From Sphingomonas sp. (GTDB taxonomy: Bacteria > Pseudomonadota > Alphaproteobacteria > Sphingomonadales > Sphingomonadaceae), in the NCBI RefSeq assembly GCF_025363195.1, contig NZ_JANYEK010000100.1, forward strand, positions 1 to 53,855: a stretch of 53,855 nt of DNA, in the 5' to 3' direction. The position numbers and the translations under genes were made by a program. The notes beneath the pieces are model-generated. The model saw nothing but the letters and a program-made list of their open reading frames with translations. It was not told the origin of the DNA and ran no database searches. This document shows, one piece after another, positions 41,780-50,308 of this stretch (within the stretch, counting starts at the first letter, position 1; each line of letters starts with the position of its first letter).

Positions 41780-42076
41780 TCAGGCCGCGCGACGCTGCGT
41801 CGTCTGGAGCCAGGCGCGCGCGGCGGTCTGAGCGGTGGCGATTTCGCGCGCACTCATATCCTCGGCGATTTCGGCGCGACAGGCCTTGGCCGCTTCGCTG
41901 CCGCCGACGGCAGCCAGGTTGAACCATTTGTGGGCTTCGATCAGGTCGATATCGACGCCACCGCTACCGCTCGAATAGGCCATGCCCAGATCGTAATACG
42001 CGTCGATATCGCCGCGTACGGCGCCAGCCAACCGGCTGTCGATCAGGAACTGTGCACTCTTCAGGCTACTGCCCAT
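41780..42076 (-). CDS. Small single-repeat Sel1-like protein
   Basis: A 98-residue soluble protein containing one Sel1/TPR-like helical pair: GDIDAYYDLGMAYSSGSGGV, then IDLIEAHKWFNLAAVGGSEA. It has no signal peptide. Sel1 repeats mediate protein contacts; with only one full repeat this would have to act as a dimer or partner subunit. A striking 12-base perfect inverted repeat with GTTAAC cores lies just upstream (42087-42150), indicating specific regulation. The function is unknown. Confidence 0.75.
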   Translation of the reverse strand: MGSSLKSAQFLIDSRLAGAVRGDIDAYYDLGMAYSSGSGGVDIDLIEAHKWFNLAAVGGSEAAKACRAEIAEDMSAREIATAQTAARAWLQTTQRRAA

Positions 42077-42086
42077 GTCCTTAACC

Positions 42087-42150
42087 CCCGTTAACCAAAT
42101 CCCATGACCAAGACCATGCCGTGACGGGACTCAACAAATGGTTAACGGGG
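42087..42150. promoter_or_regulatory. Twelve-base inverted repeats with TTAACCA cores upstream of the Sel1 gene
   Basis: CCCCGTTAACCA (42087-42098) and its exact complement TGGTTAACGGGG (42139-42150) face each other across 40 bases. Each arm contains TTAACCA; the right arm extends to TTAACCAT on the minus strand, like a CtrA half-site. The left arm ends 11 bases from the start codon at 42076. A second TTAA lies at 42082-42085. The remaining gap up to panC (42282) shows nothing else. Confidence 0.5.
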
Positions 42151-42282
42151 AAGCCGACGGTTCAAAAAATCAAGCAGCGGGTCCGTTCTCCGCGGGCAGT
42201 TTCGAGAAACGGTCATGACTGGACGGTTGGGTTTCGCGAACAGGCCCGACAAGAAAAGGGCGGCGGTGAAGTTGTTCCAAGC

Positions 42283-43125
42283 TTATTGATGGCCCTCGAC
42301 TGCAAGGTTGTCGATCAGGCGCGTGGTGCCGATCTTGGCCGCCGCCAGCAGCCGCCGTTCGCGCGAAGCATCCGGCACGCCCAGCGTCTCGGCATCGACC
42401 AGTTCGACATAGTCGATCTCGAAACCCGCCGCGATCAGGGCTTCGCGCGCGATGTTCAGCGCGGTGTCGACGTCTTCACCCTTGGCGATCGCTTTCGCCG
42501 CCACACCGAGCGCGCGGGGGAGGGCGACGGCACGGGGGCGTTCGCTCTCGTCGAGATAGATGTTGCGGGATGAGAGCGCGAGCCCGTCATCCTCGCGCTG
42601 TGTCGGTACGCCTGTGATCTCGATACCCATGTCGAGATCCAGGACCATGCGGCGGATGACGGCCAATTGCTGGAAATCCTTCTCGCCGAAATATGCAGCG
42701 TCTGGGCGGACCTGGTTGAACAATTTGCTCACCACCGTCGCCACGCCGTCAAAATGGCCGGGCCGCGCCGCGCCGTCTAGCCCGTCGCTGACGCCGGCGA
42801 CCGAAATGTTGGTGGCGAAGCCCGGTGGATACATGGTCTCGACCGGCGGCATCCATAGCAGGTCGCAACCCGCTTCGCTCAGCATGCGCGTGTCGGCCAA
42901 TTCCTTGCGGGGATAGCGCGACAGATCTTCGTTCGCCCCGAACTGCTTGGGGTTAACGAAGATCGACGCCACGACGCGCGTACCAGGGCGCTTTGCCGCC
43001 TCGATCAGCGCCATATGCCCGGCATGGAGGGCACCCATCGTCGGCACCAGGGCGATGCGGTTGCCGCCCTCGCGCAGCCCGGTGATCCCATCGCGGAGCA
43101 GATCGAGACTACGGATGGTTTGCAC
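42283..43125 (-). CDS. panC: Pantothenate synthetase
   Basis: PanC joins pantoate and beta-alanine with ATP to make pantothenate, the precursor of coenzyme A. The 280-residue protein has the nucleotide-binding VPTMGALHAGHMAL motif (about 27-40), FVNPKQFGANEDLSRYPR, YFGEKDFQQLAVIRRMVLDL and the DGLALSSRNIYL loop. The GTG at 43125 gives the normal length and start context (MQTIRSL). It is divergent from mipZ with a 120-base gap. Confidence 0.95.
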   Translation of the reverse strand: MQTIRSLDLLRDGITGLREGGNRIALVPTMGALHAGHMALIEAAKRPGTRVVASIFVNPKQFGANEDLSRYPRKELADTRMLSEAGCDLLWMPPVETMYPPGFATNISVAGVSDGLDGAARPGHFDGVATVVSKLFNQVRPDAAYFGEKDFQQLAVIRRMVLDLDMGIEITGVPTQREDDGLALSSRNIYLDESERPRAVALPRALGVAAKAIAKGEDVDTALNIAREALIAAGFEIDYVELVDAETLGVPDASRERRLLAAAKIGTTRLIDNLAVEGHQ

Positions 43126-43245
43126 GGGCGAGAGGCCTTGGATAAAGAGGGGTAATAAGGGTACGCGATACAGGGTAGGGGCGGGCCTTCTATGGGGGGT
43201 GCGCCGACCTAGCAACCAAGCAGGCATCGGGAGCAAGTTTTCGAA

Positions 43246-44052
43246 GTGACGACGGTTGCGCAAAAGCCACACATCATCGTGTTCGCCAATGAAAAGGGCG
43301 GGACGGGCAAATCGACGACGGCGGTACATGTCGCGATCGCGCTGCGGGCGCGGGGCGCACGGGTCTCTGCGATGGACCTCGACCATCGTCAGCGCACGAT
43401 GGGGCGCTATTTCGACAATCGCGCGGTGACCGAGCAGCGTACCGGCAAGGATTTGTTCATTCCGCGCCACGCCACGCATGACGGCGAGAGCCTGGCGCGG
43501 TTTAGCGAGACGTTCGAAGCGCTGGCCGAGGGCACCGACTTCCTGGTCATCGACACGCCCGGCCGCGACGATCGCTTTGCGCGGATCGCCGCGCAGCGTG
43601 CGGACACGCTGGTCACCCCGATGAACGACAGCTTCGTCGATTTCGATCTGATCGGGCAGGTCGATCCGGATACGTACAAAGTGACGCGCCCGAGCTTCTA
43701 TGCCGAGCTGATCTGGGATGCCCGCAAGGCGCGCGCCAGGGCGGATGGATCGACGATCGACTGGGTGGTCCTGCGCAACCGCGTCCAGCATATCGAGGCG
43801 CGGAACATGCGCCGCGTGTCCGAGGCGCTGGACCAATTGGCCAAGCGCGTGGGTTTTCGCATCATTCCCGGGCTGGGCGAGCGCGTGGTCTACCGCGAAC
43901 TGTTCCCCAAGGGATTGACGATGCTCGATGCGCGCGAATTCGGCGAGATGGGCCTGAGCCATGTCGCGGCGCGGCAGGAATTGCGCGAGATGATGGCGGC
44001 ACTGGCGCTGCCCGAAGCCGCCGCGCACGCGAATTTGCCGCTTTGCGCATGA
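43246..44052 (+). CDS. mipZ: Cell-division positioning ATPase MipZ
   Basis: MipZ is a ParA-family ATPase that forms a gradient from the ParB-bound origin and prevents FtsZ assembly near the poles. The 268-residue protein has the deviant Walker A KGGTGKS (17-23), LDHRQRTMGRYFDNR, the DTPGRDD switch and TPMNDSFVDFDLIGQVDP, which with VVLRNR and RVVYRELFPKGLT closely match Caulobacter MipZ as remembered. It starts with GTG. The J-domain gene follows after 13 bases. Confidence 0.93.
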   Translation: MTTVAQKPHIIVFANEKGGTGKSTTAVHVAIALRARGARVSAMDLDHRQRTMGRYFDNRAVTEQRTGKDLFIPRHATHDGESLARFSETFEALAEGTDFLVIDTPGRDDRFARIAAQRADTLVTPMNDSFVDFDLIGQVDPDTYKVTRPSFYAELIWDARKARARADGSTIDWVVLRNRVQHIEARNMRRVSEALDQLAKRVGFRIIPGLGERVVYRELFPKGLTMLDAREFGEMGLSHVAARQELREMMAALALPEAAAHANLPLCA

Positions 44053-44065
44053 TGGCGCGCGGCTG

Positions 44066-44350
44066 ATGTCGAAGCTGATCCTCATCGCCTTGATCGTGTT
44101 CGGCGTGTGGCTGTTGCTGCGTAAACCTGCGCATCGATCAGCGCGACGGCCGGCGCCGCAAAGCCCGAAGCGCCCGCAATATGCCGAGGCCGAGGCACGG
44201 TCGCTGCTCGGCGTCGGTGCCGAAGCCGATGACGAGGCGATCCGCGCCGCGCATCGTCGCCTTGTCAACGCCGTTCATCCCGACAAGGGCGGATCGGCCG
44301 ACCTTACGGGACGGATCAACGCCGCGCGCGACGTGTTGTTGAAGCGTTAG
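44066..44350 (+). CDS. Membrane-anchored J-domain protein
   Basis: A 94-residue protein with one N-terminal membrane helix (LILIALIVFGVWLLL) and a C-terminal J domain with the essential HPD motif (RRLVNAVHPDKGGSADLTGR). The layout is like the mitochondrial Pam18/Tim14 family: a short membrane anchor that recruits and stimulates DnaK at the membrane. The client is unknown. It sits directly downstream of mipZ and is probably co-transcribed. Confidence 0.88.
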   Translation: MSKLILIALIVFGVWLLLRKPAHRSARRPAPQSPKRPQYAEAEARSLLGVGAEADDEAIRAAHRRLVNAVHPDKGGSADLTGRINAARDVLLKR

Positions 44351-44441
44351 TCGGTTGGCAGATAAGAATTGAACTTAATCCCTTCGTAAGCTTTTGAGCC
44401 TGCGACCCTATTCGTCCCCCTGTCCTTTCCGAGGAGCCCCG

Positions 44442-45824
44442 ATGACGCATCGTTTCGACCCCACGTCCCTGCGCGAATACGACATCCGTGGCATCGTCGG
44501 CCAAACCCTGGGTACCGCAGACGCGACGGCGATCGGTCGCGGTTTCGCGACCCGCGTGCGCCGCGCCGGGGGCACGCGCGTCGCGGTCGGTTATGACGGG
44601 CGCATCTCATCGCCCGAACTGGAAGCGGCTTTGATCGCCGGGCTGACGGCGGGCGGCGTGGACGTCGTGCGGACCGGCATGGGGCCGACGCCACAGCTTT
44701 ATTATGCCGAGGCGATTCTAGAAGTTGATGGCGGCATTCAAATAACCGGCAGCCATAATCCCGGCAATTACAACGGCTTCAAGATGGTGCTTCAGCACAA
44801 GCCGTTTTTCGGGGCCGATATTCAGGATCTGGCGAAGCTGGCTGAGGCGGGCGACTGGGAAGAGGGCGAAGGCATTGTCAGCGAGGTCGACATCGTCGAC
44901 GATTATGTCGGTCGCCTGATGGCCGGATATGCCGGTGGTGCCTACCGTATCGGCTGGGATGCCGGCAACGGTGCCAGCGGCCCGGTGATCGAAAAGCTCA
45001 CGAAGCTCCTGCCGGGTGAGCATCATCTGCTGTTCACCGATGTGGACGGCAATTTTCCCAACCATCACCCTGATCCTACCGAGGAAAAGAACCTCGCCGA
45101 TCTGAAAAAACTTGTCGCGGACAAGAAGCTCGATTTCGGACTAGCTTTCGATGGCGATGGCGACCGGATCGGCGCGATCGACGGCGAGGGCCGGGTGATC
45201 TGGGGCGATCAATTGCTCTCGATCCTTGCGGTGCCGGTGCTGAAGGAACTGCCCGGCGCGACGATCATCGCCGACGTGAAGGCCAGCCAGATGTTGTACG
45301 ATCGGATTGCCGAACTGGGCGGCACGCCGTTGATGTGGAAGACTGGCCACAGCCTGATCAAGACGAAGATGCGCGAGACGGATTCGCCGCTGGCGGGCGA
45401 GATGAGCGGACACATCTTTTTCGCGCACGAATATTACGGATTCGACGATGCGCAATATGCCGCCGTCCGCCTGATCCGCGCGGTGCACATGATCGGCAAG
45501 TCGATGACCGAAATCCGCGGCGAGATGCCCGCCTTGGTCAACACGCCCGAAATGCGCTTCCAGGTCGATGAAAGCCGCAAGTTCGCGGTGGTCGAGGAAG
45601 TGCTCGACCGGCTGGAGACCGAGGGCGCCGATGTCGATCGCACCGATGGCGCGCGCGTCACCACGCCTGATGGCTGGTGGTTGCTGCGTGCATCGAACAC
45701 GCAGGACGTGCTGGTCGCCCGCGCGGAGGCGAAGGATCAGGCTGCGCTCGACCGGCTGCTGGCGATGATCGACGTGCAACTGGCGGCGAGCGGGCTGGAA
45801 CGCGGGCCGCAGGCGGGGCATTGA
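44442..45824 (+). CDS. Phosphomannomutase/phosphoglucomutase
   Basis: This alpha-D-phosphohexomutase interconverts hexose 6- and 1-phosphates for sugar-nucleotide and polysaccharide synthesis. The 460-residue protein starts after a perfect GAGGAG ribosome site and has the four family motifs: [10 protein letters not shown], the phosphoserine loop [12 protein letters not shown] (Ser104), the metal loop [22 protein letters not shown] for sugar recognition and the phosphate-binding [16 protein letters not shown]. It resembles AlgC/ManB (PMM/PGM), so a role in exopolysaccharide or LPS sugar supply is likely. Confidence 0.92.
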   Translation: MTHRFDPTSLREYDIRGIVGQTLGTADATAIGRGFATRVRRAGGTRVAVGYDGRISSPELEAALIAGLTAGGVDVVRTGMGPTPQLYYAEAILEVDGGIQITGSHNPGNYNGFKMVLQHKPFFGADIQDLAKLAEAGDWEEGEGIVSEVDIVDDYVGRLMAGYAGGAYRIGWDAGNGASGPVIEKLTKLLPGEHHLLFTDVDGNFPNHHPDPTEEKNLADLKKLVADKKLDFGLAFDGDGDRIGAIDGEGRVIWGDQLLSILAVPVLKELPGATIIADVKASQMLYDRIAELGGTPLMWKTGHSLIKTKMRETDSPLAGEMSGHIFFAHEYYGFDDAQYAAVRLIRAVHMIGKSMTEIRGEMPALVNTPEMRFQVDESRKFAVVEEVLDRLETEGADVDRTDGARVTTPDGWWLLRASNTQDVLVARAEAKDQAALDRLLAMIDVQLAASGLERGPQAGH

Positions 45825-45846
45825 AGCTAGCGGGCGTGATGCAGGT

Positions 45847-45866
45847 CTGAGGGGTCAAACCCTCAG
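45847..45866. terminator. Bidirectional hairpin between pgm-type and cfa genes
   Basis: CTGAGGG-N6-CCCTCAG makes a perfect seven-pair stem in the gap between two convergent genes, and its loop contains the cfa stop codon. No strong T tract follows, so termination activity is only presumed. Confidence 0.45.
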
Positions 45867-47081
45867 CCGGCGCTCTTCCTCGAACATGTAGTCGCGCGTT
45901 ATCGGGACGGCGAGCCGGCTGCGTGTCAGCTGCACCTGATAATTGCACAGGCCGCCATAACGGAACGCCTGGCTCGCGCCCGCTAGGTAGAATGTCCACA
46001 TCCGGTAGAAGCGTTCGTCGTACAGTTCGACGATCTGATCCTTCGCGGCCACGGCGCGATCGAACCAATCGTCGGTGGTGTAGGCATAATGCAGCCGTAG
46101 CACCTCGATGTCGGTCGGAAACATGCGAAGCCCTTCGTAACCGCGGACGATTTCCGACAACGCCGGGCTGTAGCCGCCGGGAAAGATGTATTTCGCGGTG
46201 AAATCGTCGGTCACGCCCGGTGTGCCCATCCGGCCGATCGTGTGCATCAGCATCACGCCGTCTTCGGTCAGCAATTCGCGGCATTTGCGGAAGAAGGCGC
46301 GATAATGTGCCGGGCCGACATGTTCAAACATGCCAACCGACACGATGCGGTCGAACCGTCCCGTGACGTGGCGATAATCGATGAGCTCGAACTTCACCTT
46401 GTCGGCGACCCCGGCCTCCGTCGCACGGCGGCGCGCCACCTTCAGCTGTTCCTCGGACAGGGTGACACCGAGCACGTCCGCGCCGGTCTTGTCGTGCAGA
46501 TACAGCGCCATGCCACCCCAGCCGCAGCCGATGTCGAGCACTTTCATGCCCGGTTTCAAGGCCAGCTTGGCGGCGATATGCGCCTTTTTGTCCGCCTGCG
46601 CCCGCTCGAGGCTGTACTCGGGATCGGTGTAATAGGCGCAGCTATATTGCCGATCGGCGTCGAGGAAGAGATCGTACAGCCGGTCGCTGAGATCGTAATG
46701 ATGCGCGACGTTGCGCTTCGATTTGCGCGCCATGTTGATGCGGTTGAGCCGGTGCGTGACCGCCGCCACCGCGCGTCGCGCCGCAGAGGGTTTCAGGCCT
46801 GGCCCGCCCACTTCCCACGGATCGTTGCCCGCCAGCAGATTGACCAGATCGCGGATGTCGCCCTGCTCCACCAGCAGGCGCCCGTCCATATAGGCTTCCG
46901 CAGCGCCAAGCCCCGGATTGCGCACGATGAAATTGGCCGCGCCTTTGTCGGCAAAACGTATCGTCACGTCCCGGAAGGCGGGATCGGGGGTGCCGAAGCG
47001 GGTCGTTGCGCCATTCGCATGGTGGACGGTGAGCTGGCCGCGTTTAACGCGACGAGCCAGAAACAAATCGATCAGTGCCAT
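45855..47081 (-). CDS. cfa: Cyclopropane-fatty-acyl-phospholipid synthase
   Basis: This SAM-dependent enzyme adds a methylene bridge to double bonds of membrane phospholipids. The 408-residue protein contains NVAHHYDLSDRLYDLFLD, the CAYYTDPEYSLERAQADK block, the SAM-binding loop VLDIGCGWGG (181-190), VSVGMFEHVGPAHYRAFFRK and the C-terminal RMWTFYLAGASQAFRYG. All are family signatures. It is transcribed on the minus strand, 18 bases after the molybdopterin protein gene, so it may share that transcript. Confidence 0.94.
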   Translation of the reverse strand: MALIDLFLARRVKRGQLTVHHANGATTRFGTPDPAFRDVTIRFADKGAANFIVRNPGLGAAEAYMDGRLLVEQGDIRDLVNLLAGNDPWEVGGPGLKPSAARRAVAAVTHRLNRINMARKSKRNVAHHYDLSDRLYDLFLDADRQYSCAYYTDPEYSLERAQADKKAHIAAKLALKPGMKVLDIGCGWGGMALYLHDKTGADVLGVTLSEEQLKVARRRATEAGVADKVKFELIDYRHVTGRFDRIVSVGMFEHVGPAHYRAFFRKCRELLTEDGVMLMHTIGRMGTPGVTDDFTAKYIFPGGYSPALSEIVRGYEGLRMFPTDIEVLRLHYAYTTDDWFDRAVAAKDQIVELYDERFYRMWTFYLAGASQAFRYGGLCNYQVQLTRSRLAVPITRDYMFEEERRLRV

Positions 47082-47099
47082 CCTCGGCCCCGTAGCGAA

Positions 47100-47858
47100 T
47101 CAGATGCCGGCATACCAATCGTAATCAATGCTATCTTCCCAATATCCACCCTTGCCCTGACCGATTCCGGCGAGCGACGCCACGGCGTCCACGGCCATCA
47201 CATATTTCGCCTGTTTGTAGCCGAGCTGGCGCTCGACGCGCAGACGGATCGGCGCGCCGTGGCCGACGCTCAGCACCGCATCGTTCATCGCCCAGGCGAG
47301 GATCGTCTGAGGATGGAAAGCATCGACCATGTCGACCGATTCGTAATAATTCGCGCCGCTGTAGAGATCAGCGCACGTGAACACGATGTAGCGCGCCTCG
47401 GGCCGTATGCCGGCTGTTTGCAGCACGGATTTCAGCGTCGGCCCATGCCATTTGCCGATCGCGCTCCAGCCCTCGACGCAATCGTGACGCGTGATCTGGG
47501 TGCGCGCCGGCATGGATCGGACCTGCGCCAGCGACAGATCGAGCGGTTTGGTCACCAGCCCGCCGATCTTGAGACGCCAATTGGCGAAATTGTCCGCGAC
47601 CATCGCGCCATATTCGGGCGTTCCCGGGTTTGCGGTGCCGTTCGTACGGAAGCGCGGCGACATCTGGTCGGGACGGAATTCGGGGGCCAGCGCATCGCGA
47701 TTCATCAGCGCGCGCTGCAGATGGTAATTGATCTTCTCGCCCGAGAACAGAATTTGGCGGAACTGCTCATTTTGCGCCAGCTTGTCGCAGCCCGACAACA
47801 ACAGCCCGGCCGAGGCAGCGGCACCACCGACGAGCATGCGCCTGGTGATCAACGTCAT
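47100..47858 (-). CDS. Tat-exported molybdopterin oxidoreductase (sulfite oxidase fold)
   Basis: This 252-residue protein begins with a twin-arginine leader (TRRMLVGGAAASAGLLLSGC) that also contains a lipobox ending at Cys24, suggesting a Tat-exported lipoprotein. The molybdopterin domain has the metal-binding cysteine Cys127 in TRHDCVEGWSAIGKWHG, then FTCADLYSGANYYESVDMVD and GHGAPIRLRVERQLGYKQAK. It resembles MsrP/YedY-like proteins. Its start overlaps the cytochrome b gene by four bases, so that protein is the probable electron donor. The substrate is unknown. Confidence 0.88.
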   Translation of the reverse strand: MTLITRRMLVGGAAASAGLLLSGCDKLAQNEQFRQILFSGEKINYHLQRALMNRDALAPEFRPDQMSPRFRTNGTANPGTPEYGAMVADNFANWRLKIGGLVTKPLDLSLAQVRSMPARTQITRHDCVEGWSAIGKWHGPTLKSVLQTAGIRPEARYIVFTCADLYSGANYYESVDMVDAFHPQTILAWAMNDAVLSVGHGAPIRLRVERQLGYKQAKYVMAVDAVASLAGIGQGKGGYWEDSIDYDWYAGI

Positions 47859-48625
47859 GACTCTTCCTCCGGCACGTCCCATCGTCCGGTGATCATCGAT
47901 TTCACCTCGTTGATCGGCCCGGCGAGGATGACGAGCGTCAAATGGACGATGATGAAGCCGACCAGGCCGGACGCGGCGATGAAGTGGATCGATCGCGCGG
48001 ATTGCCGCCCGCCGAACAGCTGCAACATCCACGGCCATGCCGCGTCCATGCCCGGTGACATCGTCAGCCCGGTGAAGATCATCAGCGGGATCAGGATGAA
48101 GATGACCAGCACATAGGACAGCTTCTGGAAGATATTATAGGCCGACGGATTTTTCGGATCGTGGAAGCGGAACGCGAGATGCTCTTTCAGATCGTGGAGG
48201 AGGGCGGCGGGCCGCAACTCCTGCACACGCACGCGCAGGTCGCGCTGAAAGTGCTTGTTGAGCAGGCTGGACACCATCAGGAACAGCAGTCCGAAGCCGA
48301 ACACCAGCGCGAAGGTCAAATGCCAGCGTCGCGCGATCGCGAGGTTATAGCCGGCGGGAATCGTGAGATAGCTCGGCCAGTGCGGCGTGTTCAGCCACGG
48401 CTGGTCGAAATTCGCACCATAAGGCCCCCAATAGAGATGCGGATGGCCGTTCAGGATCGTCAGTCCGCTGCCAATCATGATGAAGATCGTGACGACGTTC
48501 ACCCAATGCCAGATCCGCGTCGTCAGGCGGTGGCGGTAGATGGAAGACCCGACCGGCGCGACCGCAGCTGAAAGGGGAGAGCCAGCGGACGTTACAGGGG
48601 GAACAGGTGCGATCGGATCTTCCAT
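47855..48625 (-). CDS. Cytochrome b561-type membrane protein
   Basis: A 256-residue membrane protein with about four membrane helices carrying candidate haem-ligand histidines: RIWHWVNVVTIFIMIGSG, RRWHLTFALVFGFGLLFLM and RSIHFIAASGLVGFIIVHLT. This is the cytochrome b/b6 (Ni-hydrogenase/b561-like) pattern. It precedes and overlaps the Tat-exported molybdopterin protein and would pass electrons between the quinone pool and that enzyme. It is not obviously an MsrQ-type protein. Confidence 0.85.
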   Translation of the reverse strand: MEDPIAPVPPVTSAGSPLSAAVAPVGSSIYRHRLTTRIWHWVNVVTIFIMIGSGLTILNGHPHLYWGPYGANFDQPWLNTPHWPSYLTIPAGYNLAIARRWHLTFALVFGFGLLFLMVSSLLNKHFQRDLRVRVQELRPAALLHDLKEHLAFRFHDPKNPSAYNIFQKLSYVLVIFILIPLMIFTGLTMSPGMDAAWPWMLQLFGGRQSARSIHFIAASGLVGFIIVHLTLVILAGPINEVKSMITGRWDVPEEES

Positions 48626-48683
48626 CTGTACCCCTGTTCGTTGGCCATCGGCAGGCGGTTACATATCGGCTAAGATAATGGAG

Positions 48684-48702
48684 TTGAACAGCCGTTGTTC
48701 AA
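48684..48702. promoter_or_regulatory. Operator-like dyad TTGAACA-N5-TGTTCAA
   Basis: A perfect seven-base inverted repeat with a five-base spacer lies 18 bases before the flavin reductase start and just downstream of a GATAAT -10-like sequence (48674-48679). This placement suggests a repressor site, for example for a TetR- or MarR-type regulator, over the transcription start. No regulator gene lies next to it. Confidence 0.55.
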
Positions 48703-48719
48703 ATGGAGACCGTAACGGG

Positions 48720-49331
48720 ATGTCAGAGCACCATTTCTACCAGCCGGCTGATGGCCACGGGCTGGCGCATGATCCGCTGAACGCGATCGTCGCGCCGCGA
48801 CCGATCGGCTGGATCAGTACCTTGAGCGAAAGCGGCGTGCGCAATCTGGCGCCCTATTCGTTCTTCAACCTGTTCAATTATGCTCCGCCGTTGATCGGCT
48901 TTTCGTCGATGGGGTGGAAGGACAGCATCGCTAATATCGCGGCGACGAAGGAGTTCGTCTGGAACCTCGCCACGCGGCCGCTGGCCGAGGCGATGAACGC
49001 CACATCCAGCGCGGCGAGCGAGGATGAGTTCGTCCGCGCCGGTCTAGCGTCGGCCCCATCGCGCCTTGTGGCGGCCCCCCGCGTCGCCGCGAGCCCGGTG
49101 ACGTTCGAATGTCGGCTGACCCAGATGATCCGGCTGGAGACAAAGGAGGGGCGGGCGCTCGACCAATGGCTGGTGCTGGGCGAGGCGGTGGGAATCCATA
49201 TCGATCCCGATCTGATCGAGGATGGCGTGTACCAGACCGCGAAGGCGCACCCGATTACGCGTGGTGGTGGCTGGGGCGATTATTTCGAGATCGGCGAGGC
49301 GCAACTGTTCCGGATGAAGCGACCGGAGTGA
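48720..49331 (+). CDS. Flavin reductase-like FMN-binding protein
   Basis: This 203-residue protein belongs to the flavin reductase-like split-barrel family: AIVAPRPIGWISTLSESGVR, NLAPYSFFNLFNYAPPLIGF, then FVWNLATRPLAEAMNATS and the late VYQTAKAHPITRGGGWGDYF. Members bind FMN and reduce it or use it in small-molecule redox reactions; the substrate is unknown. The ATG at 48720 has GGAGA upstream. A strong operator-like dyad precedes the gene. Confidence 0.88.
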   Translation: MSEHHFYQPADGHGLAHDPLNAIVAPRPIGWISTLSESGVRNLAPYSFFNLFNYAPPLIGFSSMGWKDSIANIAATKEFVWNLATRPLAEAMNATSSAASEDEFVRAGLASAPSRLVAAPRVAASPVTFECRLTQMIRLETKEGRALDQWLVLGEAVGIHIDPDLIEDGVYQTAKAHPITRGGGWGDYFEIGEAQLFRMKRPE

Positions 49332-49334
49332 GCG

Positions 49335-50105
49335 TTACGAATACGCCCGCCAGAAGAAGACCAGCGTCGTGACCCCGGTGACGAGCAAGGTTCCCACCCG
49401 CACCGCCTCCGGTGGCAGGCGCTTGCCGACTTTCGCGCCGAACCAGCCGCCGAGGATCGATCCGGCGAGCATCGGCAAGCATGCGCCCCAGGCGATGATG
49501 CCGCTGGCGACGAACACGATCGCGGCGGCGGAATTGGCCATGGCCAGCATCAGCGTACGCGGGGCGAACAGGGAGCGGGGCGAAACGTTCGCCAGCAGCC
49601 CGTAGATCGCGGTGGTCATCAGCCCCACCCCCCCGCCGAAATAGCCGCCATAAATTCCGAGCATCGCCTGCGCGACGATCAGGCTGCGCGGCCCGATCGT
49701 GAGGCGCGCGTGCAGCCAGTTGGCTGCGCGCGTGCCGACTGCCAGCACGACGAAGGCGAACAGCAGCAGCCAGGGGATGATGACGTCGAATGCGTGACTC
49801 GGCGTGGCGACCAGCAACAGACTGCCCGCGAGCCCGCCGACAAAGGTGATTGCGGCGAGCAACCGATGACCGACCCCCCCGACTGGGGCGAGCTCATCGC
49901 GAAAGCCGTAAGCGCTGGTCGCTGCGCCCGGCAACAAAGCGACGTTCGAGGTGGCATTGGCGACATTCGCCGGTAGGCCCATCGCGATCAAGGCGGGCAA
50001 CGTGGCGAAGGTGCCGCCGCCGGCCAGCGCGTTCATCGTGCCGCCGAGCATCCCGGCGCCGAGCGGGAGCGCAATGATATTCGGGTCCAAACGCTGACGC
50101 TCCAA
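49335..50105 (-). CDS. TauE/SafE family permease
   Basis: The 256-residue protein has about seven or eight hydrophobic segments and the family motifs near the N-terminus (MLGGTMNALAGGGTFATLPA, ANVANATSNVALLPGAA) and in the second half (GIYGGYFGGGVGLMTTAIYG). TauE/SafE proteins export or import sulfur-containing or organic anions; the substrate cannot be inferred here. It converges tightly on the flavin reductase gene. Confidence 0.88.
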   Translation of the reverse strand: MERQRLDPNIIALPLGAGMLGGTMNALAGGGTFATLPALIAMGLPANVANATSNVALLPGAATSAYGFRDELAPVGGVGHRLLAAITFVGGLAGSLLLVATPSHAFDVIIPWLLLFAFVVLAVGTRAANWLHARLTIGPRSLIVAQAMLGIYGGYFGGGVGLMTTAIYGLLANVSPRSLFAPRTLMLAMANSAAAIVFVASGIIAWGACLPMLAGSILGGWFGAKVGKRLPPEAVRVGTLLVTGVTTLVFFWRAYS

Positions 50106-50265
50106 AAGTTCGAGGTGCGCACTACCCGGATCGAGCGCGCAACCATAGGGGCAGCGGCGATATTGGCGTCTTTACGCTCAACCATCGCCCTAGCGCCCTG
50201 AGCCATCTGTACTCCGGGCAGCCCAATCCGCGGTTCACGGAGAGCGGCAATGCCGGCGGGGCGAA

Positions 50266-50292
50266 TTGACAAGTTATGATTGATCTTATAAT
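50266..50292 (+). promoter_or_regulatory. Sigma-70-like promoter of the receptor gene
   Basis: TTGACA (50266-50271) and TATAAT (50287-50292) are both perfect consensus hexamers, 15 bases apart. The spacer is shorter than the optimal 17, which would lower basal activity and fits a regulated promoter. Confidence 0.55.
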
Positions 50293-50308
50293 TCAGATAA
50301 TATGAATT
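50290..50308. promoter_or_regulatory. Dyad AATTCA-N7-TGAATT over the transcription start
   Basis: A perfect six-base inverted repeat with a seven-base centre overlaps the end of the -10 box and the likely start of transcription. It is a candidate repressor operator for the sugar-uptake receptor. Confidence 0.45.

Noticed and set aside
46242..48116. A 624-codon plus-strand frame across cfa and the molybdopterin gene
   Set aside because: It spans several real genes on the other strand and has no ribosome site or known domain.
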